Shown: positions 16,575 to 26,287, numbered from the stretch's first letter. The stretch is 64,000 bases of DNA from Paenibacillus hemerocallicola (GCF_006265175.1 NZ_VDCQ01000036.1:28102-92101); one strand, 5' to 3'. Numbers and translations: made by a program. The notes: generated by a model from the letters alone, not told the origin.

Positions 16575-18055
16575 GGGTCGTCCTTGCCTTTGTGGTCCGG
16601 ATCGATCGGATGCAGCGCCTGCGGCCGGTTTTTCATTTTGCTCCAGGGCAGCCTCATGAATCCTTTGAACAGGTCCTTGAAGATGAATGGCGACAATGGC
16701 GCCAAGTAAGGGACGCCGAACGATTTCAGCCTGGACATGTAGAACAGGAGCAGAATCAAGCTGAGGAGCAGTCCGTACATGCCGATGATCGACGAGGCGA
16801 TAAAAATGCCGAGCCGGATCACGCTCACCGATGTGCTCAACGTTTGGTTGACCAGCGTGACGCCCATCACCGCGGTAATGGCCCCGACGACGACTACGGA
16901 TGGGGAAACGAGCCCCGCCCGGATAGCGGCATCGCCTATGACCAGTCCCCCGATAACGGTCAGCGTTTGGCCGATCGAGCTCGGGAGCCGGACTCCGGCC
17001 TCCCGGAATATTTCCATGAGCAGCAGCAGCAGGAACATTTCCATCTGGGCCGACAAGGGGAGGCCGATCCGGGCCACCGAGATCGTCGCCATGAGCCGGA
17101 ACGGAATTTGATCCTGATGGAAGGCGGACAGCGCGACCCAGAAGCCGGGCAAGAGAAGCGACATCCAGAAGCTGAATATACGGATCAGCCGTGCAAACGA
17201 GACGTATTGAAAATTGAAATGGATGTCCTCCGGCGACTTCAAAATTAGCGCGAACGTGGCGGGTGCAATGAGCACCAGCGGATTTCCGTCGACGATCAGG
17301 ACGAATCTGCCGGCAAGCAGGCCGCTGACCGCATAATCGGGACGGCCGGTAAAGTCGATGAGCGGAAACAAAGAATAGTTGACGTCGGATAGCGCTTCCT
17401 CCAGCTGGCCGATGCTGTAAATGCCGTCCACATCGATTTTGCCCAGTCTGGCGCGAATTTCCTTTAACGTGTCCGGAGACAAAATGTCCCGGATATACAG
17501 CAAGCCGATCTTCGTTCTCGTTCTTCTGCCGAGAATGGACGTTTCGCAGCATAACGTATTGCTGCGGATCCGTTTGCGGATCAGGGCGACGTTAACCGTC
17601 AAATCTTCCACGAATCCGTCCTTCGGTCCCTTGATCGAGATCTCGGTGGTCGATTCTTCGGGAGTCCGTTCCGGCCTCCTGCTAATATTGAGCTTGTACA
17701 GGGCATTCGTTTCCAGGAAGGCAATGACTAGATCTCCTTGAAATACCGCATCCATTATTTGCTCTTCCGACGTGTCTTCTTCAAGAGCGTCGAGCGGCAG
17801 CGCGCCGTAGACGCGACAATGCCGAAGGTGCTCAAAGCCGTTTGCCTCATAGGCGCGGTTCAGCTCGGGGAGTACGACTTTCCCGATCAGCGAGCTGTCG
17901 CACAATCCCTCGGAATAAATCATGAGCAGCACCGAGGAAGGGTCATGCTCCGCGAAACGGTAATGCTGCATGTGCACATCGGAGCATCGCTCGAACAAAA
18001 GGCGCAGCCTCTGTTCCGTCCAAGCCTGCGCACACTCAAGCTTGCGTTCCTTCAT
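16571..18055 (-). CDS. Spore germination protein GerA subunit
   Basis: A 494-residue GerA-family subunit. N-terminal soluble part (about 1-250) with 'DGIYSIGQLEEAL' and the conserved 'FPLIDFTGRPDYAVSGLLAGRFVLIVDGNP', followed by a membrane part of about five helices including the family's 'RIGLPLSAQMEMFLLLLLMEIFREAGVRLP'. With GerB and GerC it forms a nutrient receptor and ion channel that starts germination. The start overlaps gerB by 20 bases. Expression late in the forespore (sigma G) is expected from family knowledge; I could not find a sure sigma-G promoter. Confidence 0.95.
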   Translation of the reverse strand: MKERKLECAQAWTEQRLRLLFERCSDVHMQHYRFAEHDPSSVLLMIYSEGLCDSSLIGKVVLPELNRAYEANGFEHLRHCRVYGALPLDALEEDTSEEQIMDAVFQGDLVIAFLETNALYKLNISRRPERTPEESTTEISIKGPKDGFVEDLTVNVALIRKRIRSNTLCCETSILGRRTRTKIGLLYIRDILSPDTLKEIRARLGKIDVDGIYSIGQLEEALSDVNYSLFPLIDFTGRPDYAVSGLLAGRFVLIVDGNPLVLIAPATFALILKSPEDIHFNFQYVSFARLIRIFSFWMSLLLPGFWVALSAFHQDQIPFRLMATISVARIGLPLSAQMEMFLLLLLMEIFREAGVRLPSSIGQTLTVIGGLVIGDAAIRAGLVSPSVVVVGAITAVMGVTLVNQTLSTSVSVIRLGIFIASSIIGMYGLLLSLILLLFYMSRLKSFGVPYLAPLSPFIFKDLFKGFMRLPWSKMKNRPQALHPIDPDHKGKDDP

Positions 18056-19163
18056 GTCGTTCCTTTCCCTCCCCGGGCGGTTTGGCGAACCATGCGATGA
18101 CGGCCCATGCCAATGTAATGAATAACGTCACGAACAAGGAAACGGGGAAATAAAGCTGGTACATCCATAAATAAAACGTATTTTGATCGCTGATCAGTAT
18201 AGACAGAACGACAAAGCTGAGCGAAATCGCCACGACGGTCCATTTCCGCGACCTCGGCTTCCGGAGAGGAAGCAGGTCGACGAGCAAATATTGGGAGAGA
18301 CTGATCCTGACGGTCGCCCCGGCCAGCCATTGATAGACCGACAGGAAATCGACATGCTCGATATAGTTGCCCAGTTTGACTAGACGCCACTGCTCGTATG
18401 GAGATACCATCTGCTTGGCCGCTTCCTTGGGACCGAATTCGGTAATCGCCCCGATAAGCGGGCCAAGCGTAATATAGACGAGTACGACGCCCAACAGCGT
18501 CATTTGCCACACCCGGACTTTCGATTTCAGACGGTGCTGCAGCAGCAGCAGAAGGGCGATTTCCACGAAGGCTCCCCCGGCGTAAACCATCCCCCTGAAC
18601 GCGGGATACCAGCCGTTCTCCAGGAAAGGTCTCATGAGGGCAAAATCCTTCTCCGAAGTATTGGCTATCGCCACGAAATAGCCGAGAATGACTACGGTCG
18701 GGAGCAGAATACCCGCCCCGATCGCGATCGTGCGAAGCCCATGCTTGGCCAAATAATGGCAGACGAGAACCAAGGCGACAATCAGTACGTATTGGGGGGT
18801 GGCCGGCAAATAGTTCGTCACGGTCCAGATCGTCGTATGGATAACCGTCATGCTCCCGATCATATACAGCTGTAGGCAGATCGGCACGAGAAGCAGCCAC
18901 GCCACGACCGGGTTCGTTTGCTTGGCGAGCCAGTCCTGCAGCTTTTGCCGGCCCGATTTTTTCATAATATAAACAAGGAGGCCGCACCAAGGAATGTACA
19001 ACGCCGATGTCAGCAGGACCGATATCCAGGCATCCCTTCCGGATGAATCGAGCAGCAAAGGGTTCGCGATGACATGACTCGTGAGACCGTTGAACAGCAT
19101 CATGACCATAAACGCTTGGGTGAAGCTGATCTTACCGATAGAATTCCCATTCGATTGTCCCAT
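18036..19163 (-). CDS. Spore germination permease-like protein GerB
   Basis: A 375-residue, ten-helix membrane protein of the GerAB/endospore germination permease family (APC superfamily), beginning 'ISFTQAFMVMMLFNGLTSH'. This subunit binds the germinant amino acid or sugar. GGGAAAA lies before ATG 19163. The gene order here is B-A-C rather than the A-B-C of the Bacillus subtilis gerA operon. It is the first gene of the operon. Confidence 0.95.
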   Translation of the reverse strand: MGQSNGNSIGKISFTQAFMVMMLFNGLTSHVIANPLLLDSSGRDAWISVLLTSALYIPWCGLLVYIMKKSGRQKLQDWLAKQTNPVVAWLLLVPICLQLYMIGSMTVIHTTIWTVTNYLPATPQYVLIVALVLVCHYLAKHGLRTIAIGAGILLPTVVILGYFVAIANTSEKDFALMRPFLENGWYPAFRGMVYAGGAFVEIALLLLLQHRLKSKVRVWQMTLLGVVLVYITLGPLIGAITEFGPKEAAKQMVSPYEQWRLVKLGNYIEHVDFLSVYQWLAGATVRISLSQYLLVDLLPLRKPRSRKWTVVAISLSFVVLSILISDQNTFYLWMYQLYFPVSLFVTLFITLAWAVIAWFAKPPGEGKERHEGTQA

Positions 19164-19433
19164 ATCGTTTTCCCATCTGCGGCAATGAAGTTATGGCGGC
19201 GCGACAAGCGTCATTTTGTACCATTTCCTTTATTCGGCAAGGCTATGCATGGAAATTGAAGCAAGCTTTGCCGTTTGCGAACGGGCGTTTCCCGCATGAC
19301 CGGCCTGAGCGATTCGACAGCCGCCATATTGCGGACTATAGCAAAAAAACATAAATTTTTTCAATAAAGTTACGTAGAGTCGGGTAAAGTTTATCTGCTA
19401 TAGTGTAAATGTAAAGCGGTTGTAAGCAAGTGG
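19164..19433. other. Divergent intergenic region gerB / binding protein
   Basis: First part of the gene-free stretch 19164-19588. It must hold the ger promoter (minus) and the binding-protein promoter (plus). A TATAGT hexamer at 19399 may be a -10 box but no -35 at a good distance is visible. Confidence 0.35.
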
Positions 19434-19463
19434 AAGGAGGCAATATCAATGCCGAATGTGTAG
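19434..19463 (+). other. Possible four-codon leader peptide before the binding-protein gene
   Basis: A perfect Shine-Dalgarno (AAGGAGG, 19434-19440) stands eight bases before ATG CCG AAT GTG TAG (19449-19463). A second AAGGAGG with a partly complementary TTGCCTTC follows at about 19473-19494, so the leader RNA can fold. This may be a translated leader or only the relic of an older start. Confidence 0.3.
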
Positions 19464-19532
19464 CTATGCGCCAAGGAGGCAGGCCTGTTGCCTTCGGAGA
19501 AGCATGATGCCCGCAGACGAATACATTCGAAG

Positions 19533-19548
19533 GGGAAAGCGCTTTATT
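19533..19548. promoter_or_regulatory. cre-like palindrome
   Basis: A palindromic core AAAGCGCTTT (19536-19545), about 45 bases before the binding-protein ATG, resembles the centre of CcpA/LacI-family operators, but the outer positions fit poorly. Confidence 0.4.
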
Positions 19549-19588
19549 GCAAGCTGAACGACTATGTACCTTCCAGGAGGAGAGTCAG

Positions 19589-20917
19589 ATGAGAAGGAGT
19601 AAAACGATAACCGCTTTAACCTTGCTTGCCGCGATTGCGGTGGTGACGGGATGCGGGGGAAACAAACCGGGAGCCGGCGGCGAAAATGGCCAATCCGCAG
19701 ATGCTTCCAAAAAACCGGTCGTCAATACGAGTCCGGCGACGCTGAAGCTGTATTTGTCCAACAGCTCGCTGAGCGATCAGGATGTAATAACGCTTATCGA
19801 GGAACCGGTGAAAAAACTATATCCTCATATCAGCGTTGAAACGGTCAGAAACGGGAAAGGAACGACGATCGAAGAACTGCTCGCTACGGGCCAAACGCCG
19901 GATATTTTCTATACGAACATCGCGGATATCGGCAAATACAAGAGGTACGGCCTATTGGGCGACATTACCCCGTTGCTGAAAACGAATGGGGTGGACTTGA
20001 GCCGCTTCGATCCGCAAATGCTTGCCGGCGCTTCGTCGGAGCAGGGAGAAGTGTACGGATTGCCTTTTTTTGCTCACTTCAACGCCAATTACTACAACAA
20101 AGCGATTTTCGACAAGTTCGGCACTCCTTATCCGCAGGACGGCATGACATGGGAGGATGTCATCGAGCTGGCCAAGAAAGTGTCTCGCGTGGACAGCGGA
20201 GTGACGTACAGGGGGCTTGATCCCGATACGATCGCCCGTCTGGCGATGCCATTGGCGATTACGCTCGTCGATCCCAAGACGAACAAGGCGACGGTCAATT
20301 CGGACGGATGGCGGACCGTATTTACGTTGGCCAAAGAAATTTGGAGCATCCCGAATAACAAGCCGGATAAGCTGAACAGCTTTCAAGCCCGGAACTGGTT
20401 TATGCAAGATCAAAATATAGCGATGCTGCCCTACAACAATTTATTGAATATCGGACTGGAAGAGGCGACGAAAAACGGATTGAACTGGGACTTGGTTCAA
20501 TATCCGAGCTATAAGGGGAAGCCGAACCTGTATGCGTTCGTCGATGCGCAAATATTCTCCATTTCCCAAACGAGCAAATACAAGGAACAGGCGGCGCAAT
20601 TGCTGAGCGTCGTGACCTCGAACGAGGTTCAACTGAAGAGCGCCCGAACGACGGCCCGATTCTCCTCGCTGAAAGATCCCGCGATGAAGGAAGCGCTGGG
20701 AGCGGATATGCCGTTTTTGAAGGGGAAAAACCTGAAGTCCATTTTCAAAAGCACCGCGCCGGCCGCTCCCGCATTCTCGCCTTATGATTCTTCGGATGTA
20801 CGAAATATCTCGTTCAAAAGCTTCGAAGAATATATGAAGGGCAAGGATCTGAACACCGCTTTAAGAGAGGCGGAAGAAAAAATCAATCAATGGATCGAAA
20901 CCAACAAGATGAAATAA
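19589..20917 (+). CDS. Orphan extracellular sugar-binding lipoprotein (family 1 SBP)
   Basis: A 442-residue binding protein; ATG 19589 has AGGAGGAG about 6 bases upstream, while the longer frame (19547) lacks one. Lipobox 'VTGC' near residue 22. It belongs to a paralogous set in this window with the genes at 34377, 42278 and 52772, sharing 'YNKxxFDKFG' and 'DGMTWE' in the middle. No permease or ATPase gene is nearby. It lies 63 bases before a secreted GH30 enzyme and probably captures products of that enzyme, using permeases encoded elsewhere. Confidence 0.92.
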   Translation: MRRSKTITALTLLAAIAVVTGCGGNKPGAGGENGQSADASKKPVVNTSPATLKLYLSNSSLSDQDVITLIEEPVKKLYPHISVETVRNGKGTTIEELLATGQTPDIFYTNIADIGKYKRYGLLGDITPLLKTNGVDLSRFDPQMLAGASSEQGEVYGLPFFAHFNANYYNKAIFDKFGTPYPQDGMTWEDVIELAKKVSRVDSGVTYRGLDPDTIARLAMPLAITLVDPKTNKATVNSDGWRTVFTLAKEIWSIPNNKPDKLNSFQARNWFMQDQNIAMLPYNNLLNIGLEEATKNGLNWDLVQYPSYKGKPNLYAFVDAQIFSISQTSKYKEQAAQLLSVVTSNEVQLKSARTTARFSSLKDPAMKEALGADMPFLKGKNLKSIFKSTAPAAPAFSPYDSSDVRNISFKSFEEYMKGKDLNTALREAEEKINQWIETNKMK

Positions 20918-20937
20918 ACCAAGCTGAATCTACCGCA

Positions 20938-20953
20938 TTTGAAAGCGCTCTCT
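20938..20953. promoter_or_regulatory. cre-like operator before the GH30 gene
   Basis: TTTGAAAGCGCTCTCT lies between the binding-protein stop and the GH30 ATG. It fits the CcpA site pattern (TGNAANCGNWNNCW) at most positions, so carbon catabolite control of the glycosidase is likely. Confidence 0.5.
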
Positions 20954-20980
20954 CAAGGTCCGGGAAAGGGGTTTCCGCGA

Positions 20981-23821
20981 ATGAATCAGGCATGGAAGAG
21001 GCAATATGCACACTATTTGCGTATAAGCTTGGTATTCGGCCTGCTGCTGCAGACGTTCGGTTTCGTCTCTGCAGCGGAGGCAGAGGAGGGCGGTTCGGGA
21101 TCGTCCGCGCCGGCCGTCAGCATTACCTTCGACGTGTATTCGGATATTTCCGAGGCGAACCTGGCCCTCGGCGGCGGATCGTCCGTTCTCAGTCTGGATT
21201 CCGCCGTTTACCGCGGCGATACCGGGAAAAGCGTCAAAATCAGCGGACGGACGCAACTGTATAACCGGGTAAAAATACCGCACGCTTTCGACGGTCTCGA
21301 TATGCAGGCGGGCAAGCATTACAATATCTCCATGTGGGCCAAGGTCGGCGCGGGCAGCAGCGTGACAAACGGATATTTCTACCTGTCCGTCGTGACTTAT
21401 CCGGGTACCCGCGGCCCTTCAGACCCGCCTTATTATTCCGATTCGGCCAATTATAAATTTCTGGTCGGCCAGGACGGGTGGACGAAGATTACGCTCCCGT
21501 ATATGACGACCGGCAGCACGGTGTACGGGATTGCCGTAGAGCAGATCGCTTCCGGCAGCTGGACCGGAACGGTGCCGGTGCTCAATATCGACGATGTGGA
21601 GATCGTTGAAGTGCCGCCGCCGACGTCGAAGCTCATTACGTTCGATAATGCCGCAAGCTGGCAACAGGCGAATATTGGAGTCGGCGGCGGACAGCCGACG
21701 TGGAATTTGTCTCTGGACAATACGGTCGTGCACGGCGTATATGGCGGCAAAAGCCTTCATGTTGGCGGACGGACCCAGCTCTTCCACCGGATCAAAATCA
21801 ATGATGCGTTCACGGGGCTCGATGTCACCCCGGGAACCCAGTACGACGTGTCACTATATGCGAGAGTAGGCGCGGCCAGTCCCGTAAAAGCCGGATACTT
21901 CTTTATTTCCGTCATCGATATCGACGGCACCTTGTCCGGCAGCATATCCTACTATAACGACAGGGCGAACTATCGGACCTTGGTCACCGATCAGGATTGG
22001 ATCAAAATTACGCTGCCCTATACGGTCGGGGTCGATCCCCTGTACGGAATTGCCGTCGAGCAGATGTCGCTTCCCGGATACGCCGGAGTTGTCGGCGATG
22101 TGTACTTCGACGATGTAGAGCTCGTGAAAACCGGGTTTACGACGGAAATCCCGCCGTCGAGAATCCCGCCCAAAGAGATGCAGATTGTCGTAGACGACAA
22201 GCCGGTCGTCTTCCTGAACGCCAAGCCCGAAGTCAAGAACGATATCCCGTTCCTGCAATTGCCCAAAACGTTCTCCGCTTTGAGAGCGGATGTGACCTGG
22301 GATGCGCTGACGCAAACGGCGACCGCCGTGAAAAATGGAAGAACGAGCGCGATTGCCGCCGGCGAGTCGTCTGCCCAAGTAAACGGCGCGACAGTCGCTC
22401 TGGACGCTCCGCCTTACTTGAAGGACGGGGTGCTGATGGTGCCGGCATCATTCGTCGCGGATGCGCTGGAAGCAACGGTTTCGTGGGATGCGGAACAAAA
22501 AGTGGTGACGATCGAATCCAAGAAGGTCAATGTCATCGAGGTGGATACAAGCGAGGTTCAGCAAGAAATATGGGGATTCGGGGCAACGGCCAACGGTCCG
22601 GTTCACGATTTGATGAATATCGATACGCCGACCCGACAGATGCTCCTCGATTTATTGTTCGGTATGGAGGATGACCAAGCCGGTCTCTCGATCGTCAGAC
22701 TGGAAGTGAACCCGTTTAAGAAGGACGATCCCGATCCGGGCAATGCTCTGCAAGCGACGATATTGCCGGCGCCGGGAGTATGGGACTTCGATACGGATCA
22801 GCATCAGAGGTGGTTCGCCGATGAGGCCGTCAGCCGTTATCCGTCCATGCGCTTCGCCGCTTCGGTGTGGAGCCCGCCAGCCTGGATGAAGGACAACGGG
22901 TCCGAGATTCGCGGAGGACATCTGAAGCCGGAGCACTATGACGACTTTGCGGAGTACTTGTTGACATGGGCCAAAACATATAAGGAAGATTACGGGTACG
23001 ATTTACGCTGGCTAAGCATCCAAAATGAGCCCGAAGCGTTGATGGACTACGCCTCGGCGATTTATACGGGGCAAGAGCTGAGCAGCGTGGTGTCTGCCGT
23101 ATACGACGCCTTCGAGACCGATGGAATCGATGTGGGGTTGGGCGCTCCCGAAGGCGGACATCTGGGCTCGACGTGGAAATTACTGAATCAGATGGACCCG
23201 GCGGCAGTGCAAAAGCTGGATTATATCGGTACCCACTTTTACACGTGGAATACGTACGACGCATATAATTACGATTTGCGCTCGTTCAACAAACCGCTGT
23301 TTATGATGGAATACAGCATGCAGCCACCGAACGATCCCCTGATGAACGGGGCTATCGAGGTCGCCGACCAAATCAATGCCGCGCTGGAGCAAGGATATAG
23401 CTCGTACCTGTACTGGCTGTTTGTAACGAAGCCTACGGCGGAGACCTCCTCCTCCCGGCGGGAAGCTTTGGTCAATTTGACGCTTGACGGCAACTATGTC
23501 GTGAACAAGCGGCTGTATGCGATGGGGCAGTTCAGCCGGTTCATCCGTCCGGGGGATTACAACTTGAAGGCGGAAAGCGGCAACAGCAACGTAACCGTAA
23601 CGGCGGCCAAAAATACGACAACCGGCAAAGCGGTGCTCGTGGCGGCCAACCGCTCCACGGAACCGGTAACGGTAACGATTAACGGGATGTCCGGACCGGC
23701 TGTCTCGGTATACCGGACGAGCGACACGGAAAATATTGCCTCGATCGGGAGCTACGCGACGGGCGGCGGCAGCTTTACCTACACGCTTGCGCCGAAAAGC
23801 GTGACTACTTTCGTCGAGTAG
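20981..23821 (+). CDS. Secreted GH30-like glycoside hydrolase with tandem CBM-like repeats and a copper-amine-oxidase-N-like domain
   Basis: A 946-residue secreted enzyme; ATG 20981 chosen (AAAGGGG nine bases upstream). Signal peptide about 1-33, then two homologous ~165-residue beta-sandwich repeats (about 45-205 and 215-385; shared 'SGRTQLYNRVKI' / 'GGRTQLFHRIKI'), a copper-amine-oxidase-N-like stalk domain (about 400-510), and a GH30 catalytic barrel (about 525-850) with a beta-sandwich side domain at the end. Glu683 in 'LSIQNEPE' is the predicted acid/base and Glu777 in 'LFMMEYSM' the nucleophile. GH30 members act on xylan, glucans and related glycans; the substrate here is not clear. Confidence 0.88.
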   Translation: MNQAWKRQYAHYLRISLVFGLLLQTFGFVSAAEAEEGGSGSSAPAVSITFDVYSDISEANLALGGGSSVLSLDSAVYRGDTGKSVKISGRTQLYNRVKIPHAFDGLDMQAGKHYNISMWAKVGAGSSVTNGYFYLSVVTYPGTRGPSDPPYYSDSANYKFLVGQDGWTKITLPYMTTGSTVYGIAVEQIASGSWTGTVPVLNIDDVEIVEVPPPTSKLITFDNAASWQQANIGVGGGQPTWNLSLDNTVVHGVYGGKSLHVGGRTQLFHRIKINDAFTGLDVTPGTQYDVSLYARVGAASPVKAGYFFISVIDIDGTLSGSISYYNDRANYRTLVTDQDWIKITLPYTVGVDPLYGIAVEQMSLPGYAGVVGDVYFDDVELVKTGFTTEIPPSRIPPKEMQIVVDDKPVVFLNAKPEVKNDIPFLQLPKTFSALRADVTWDALTQTATAVKNGRTSAIAAGESSAQVNGATVALDAPPYLKDGVLMVPASFVADALEATVSWDAEQKVVTIESKKVNVIEVDTSEVQQEIWGFGATANGPVHDLMNIDTPTRQMLLDLLFGMEDDQAGLSIVRLEVNPFKKDDPDPGNALQATILPAPGVWDFDTDQHQRWFADEAVSRYPSMRFAASVWSPPAWMKDNGSEIRGGHLKPEHYDDFAEYLLTWAKTYKEDYGYDLRWLSIQNEPEALMDYASAIYTGQELSSVVSAVYDAFETDGIDVGLGAPEGGHLGSTWKLLNQMDPAAVQKLDYIGTHFYTWNTYDAYNYDLRSFNKPLFMMEYSMQPPNDPLMNGAIEVADQINAALEQGYSSYLYWLFVTKPTAETSSSRREALVNLTLDGNYVVNKRLYAMGQFSRFIRPGDYNLKAESGNSNVTVTAAKNTTTGKAVLVAANRSTEPVTVTINGMSGPAVSVYRTSDTENIASIGSYATGGGSFTYTLAPKSVTTFVE

Positions 23822-23839
23822 GTACTGCCGGACGGAAAC

Positions 23840-23876
23840 GAGAAAGTGACTGCCGATCATACGGCAGTCTTTTTCT
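23840..23876 (+). terminator. Rho-independent terminator after GH30
   Basis: GACTGCCG / CGGCAGTC stem with a six-base loop, extended by GAGAAA / TTTCTC, with a T run. Confidence 0.88.
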
Positions 23877-23946
23877 CGTATTTGAACCCCACGTTTGGAA
23901 TGGGGTTCCGTGCCGATCGGAGGGGCAGGACGCGATTCCTCCGCGG

Positions 23947-24822
23947 CTACTCCTGACGGACATAACGCTTGCGGAAATCTTTTGGCGTAAATCCGCTCTT
24001 TTCTTTAAACATTTTGTCGAAGTAATTAATGTTGCAAAACCCGCAAAGCTCGGCAATTTCCGAAATGGACCTTTCCTCGTCGAGCAGCAGCCGCTTGGCA
24101 TGATCGATGCGCAGCTGGATCAAATATTGAACGGGAGGCAGCCCGAAAACCTTTTTGAACAGGCTTGAAAAATAATAAAGGCTCATATTCACATTTTTAC
24201 AAACTTCCTCCATATATACTTTCTCGGCGAGATGCTCTTCCATATAGTCGATGGCCGGCTTCAGCCGCATGTATTGGTTTGCATACTGGTGGGGAGGGTT
24301 GCTGTTCAAATCTTGCTGGTATAACCGCAGCATGGGGACGATGATCCTGTACAGGCAAGAGAGAATGCTGTATTCGTGCCCCACTTGTTCCCGCGTGAAC
24401 TCCTGGTAAGCCTTCTCCATCTCGACATTCAGTTCCGTCCACAGCGGATGGGACTCGGCATACCGGTTGGCAACCTTGTTCGATCTGAGAAAAAGGGACA
24501 GCAAGTGCCGGATTTCCAAGTTTTCCAATGTATACAACAGCGCTTTATCGAACACCATCCCTTGAATGACGCCGTTGACTCCGGGATAAGATATGACGGA
24601 ATGAATTTGGCAGCTGTTGATAAAATAAATTTCGCCGGTTTCGGCGGTAAAGCTATGCTGATCGATTTGGATCTGAACCGGACCTTGTACGATTTTGATC
24701 AGCTCAAAATGCTCATGCCAATGGGAAGCCACCAAAATATTGCGGTCCCGCTGCATGCTCATTTTGAACGGAAAACGCTTTCCTTCAAACGTCTCGATCT
24801 TCTTGTTTGCCGCAGCAAGCAT
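23947..24822 (-). CDS. AraC-family transcriptional regulator
   Basis: A 291-residue one-component regulator. N-terminal cupin-like sugar-sensing domain (about 15-150; 'HWHEHFELIKIVQGPVQI') and two helix-turn-helix motifs in the C-terminal ~100 residues ('VYMEEVCKNVNMSLYYFSSLFKKVFG' then 'SISEIAELCGFCNINYFDKMFKEKSGFTP'). GAGGGGG precedes ATG 24822. It is convergent with the binding protein and GH30 genes, so it is a good candidate for their activator. Confidence 0.93.
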   Translation of the reverse strand: MLAAANKKIETFEGKRFPFKMSMQRDRNILVASHWHEHFELIKIVQGPVQIQIDQHSFTAETGEIYFINSCQIHSVISYPGVNGVIQGMVFDKALLYTLENLEIRHLLSLFLRSNKVANRYAESHPLWTELNVEMEKAYQEFTREQVGHEYSILSCLYRIIVPMLRLYQQDLNSNPPHQYANQYMRLKPAIDYMEEHLAEKVYMEEVCKNVNMSLYYFSSLFKKVFGLPPVQYLIQLRIDHAKRLLLDEERSISEIAELCGFCNINYFDKMFKEKSGFTPKDFRKRYVRQE

Positions 24823-24927
24823 GGCATGACCCCCTCTCGCGAGCTACAGGCTGCATTCTTATATTATATCACGAAATTGCCGGCGTTCTATGCGCCCGCA
24901 TGCTGAAATTTCAATCCCGCTCGCATG

Positions 24928-24971
24928 AAAAAACCTTCGAAGCCGCCGGAGAAGCGGAATCGAAGGTTTTG
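24928..24971 (-). terminator. Rho-independent terminator of the propeller lipoprotein gene
   Basis: On the minus strand AAAACCTTCGA and TCGAAGGTTTT arms enclose a loop that itself can pair (CCGCTTCTCCGGCGG), followed by a T run. It lies about 110 bases after the stop at 25081. Confidence 0.75.
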
Positions 24972-25080
24972 CGCCGTCAAGCTTTGACGTGCGGATGGGA
25001 AAGGCGTTCGAATCGTAAACTTTTGCAGTTTTACGAGGAATGCGTCCGCCTCTCCGAAGTCGGCCTGAGGCCATGCACGA

Positions 25081-26151
25081 TCAGCAGCTGCCGCCGATTC
25101 CGGGCAGCGCTTTGATTTGAATCCCGTGAGGGGTGGCGCCTACCTTGATGCGCTCCACGATTTGCCGCGTTTGCGTATCGATGACGGCTACCTCGTTGGA
25201 ACCGCTGAGCGTGACGTATGCTTTCGTTTGCTGCCGGTTATAGGAAATGTGTCTGGCACCGGCCAGGTCGTTGATCGTCTGGATCGGCTTGCCGGTCGCC
25301 AAATCGACGAATGTGGCGGCGTTTCCTTCCATGGAGGTGACGACCGCGCTTAGACCGTCCTCGGCGATGACGACGTCGGTCGCGCCGGCGGCGACGGCGA
25401 TTTTCGATTCGAGCTTGCCGTCCTGCGTATTATAGATTTCCAACGTCCCGTCGCCGGCACTCGGCACGAACAGCTTCTTGCCGTCGTCGCTTACTTTGAC
25501 CGCGCGTGGCGTCTTGCCGGTCGGGATGGTCAGAACGGTCTGCTTCGTCTTCACATTGACGACATATACTTTGTTGTTCTCGTGATCGCTGACGTACAGC
25601 TTGTCTCCGAACAAGCTTAAGTAGTTCGTCTTGGCTCCGGTCCCGAGATCGATCGTACCGGCTTCCTTGCCTTCCTTCGTGTCTACGAGATAGATGAACT
25701 GGTCGGCTACGGCCGCCACGTACAGCGTCTTGTTGTCCGGAGACAGCGCGAGGCCGTGCGGCATCGGGCCGACGGGTACTTCCTTCGTAACCTTGAGCGT
25801 CTGCGTATTGATAATGGAGACCGTGCTGCTGTTCATATTGGCCGCGTACGCTTCGCGCATCGTGCTGGAAAATACGACGGTCGAGGGAGCCTCGGACAGC
25901 TTGACCGTTCCGACGACTTTCCCGGTAGGGACGTCGATGACGGACAGATTGTTTTCCTTCTCGCTCGGCACGTAAAATTGGACGGCCGTCAATTTGCCCG
26001 CATCGGTTTGTACCGTTGCCGACGCTTCGCCCGTTTTGCCGCCGCCGGCCGCAAGCCGCGCCTTGGCCTGTTCTTTCGTCTCCATGGCGCAGCCGCCTAG
26101 CAATATCGATACTATCAAAGCCGCCGCCGCCATTTTTTTCTTGTGTCTCAT
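25081..26151 (-). CDS. YVTN beta-propeller lipoprotein (YncE-like)
   Basis: A 356-residue lipoprotein: lipobox 'LGGC' near residue 21, a linker, then about seven ~40-residue blades with YVTN-type repeats such as 'NNLSVIDVPTGKVVGTV', 'STVSIINTQTLKVTKEVPVG' and 'NEVAVIDTQTRQIVERIKVG'. Each 'xxPHGLALSPD'-like turn marks a blade. It ends in '...GIGGSC', a C-terminal Cys at the very end. Related propellers bind ligands or redox partners. It diverges from the rhodanese lipoprotein, which suggests a joint extracytoplasmic sulfur role, but that is inference. Confidence 0.88.
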   Translation of the reverse strand: MRHKKKMAAAALIVSILLGGCAMETKEQAKARLAAGGGKTGEASATVQTDAGKLTAVQFYVPSEKENNLSVIDVPTGKVVGTVKLSEAPSTVVFSSTMREAYAANMNSSTVSIINTQTLKVTKEVPVGPMPHGLALSPDNKTLYVAAVADQFIYLVDTKEGKEAGTIDLGTGAKTNYLSLFGDKLYVSDHENNKVYVVNVKTKQTVLTIPTGKTPRAVKVSDDGKKLFVPSAGDGTLEIYNTQDGKLESKIAVAAGATDVVIAEDGLSAVVTSMEGNAATFVDLATGKPIQTINDLAGARHISYNRQQTKAYVTLSGSNEVAVIDTQTRQIVERIKVGATPHGIQIKALPGIGGSC

Positions 26152-26200
26152 CTTGTACTCTCCTGCCCCGTTCTCGTTGGTATGTCCGAAAAATTAAACC

Positions 26201-26229
26201 TTGTAAATCACTAGGGATAGATGTATTAT
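26201..26229 (+). promoter_or_regulatory. Probable sigma-A promoter of the sulfur operon
   Basis: TTGTAA (26201-26206), a 17-base spacer and TATTAT (26224-26229), about 58 bases before the rhodanese lipoprotein ATG. Confidence 0.55.
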
Positions 26230-26287
26230 ACAGTGGAACTCATATTTGTGGCAAGACGCTTACGACACGGAGGGGAGAAAGATAGTT

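Noticed and set aside
15423..17552. 709-residue frame suggesting a gerC fusion
   Set aside because: The part upstream of 16574 is out of phase with gerA, which is clearly coding there; the real GerC starts at its own ATG with a lipobox.
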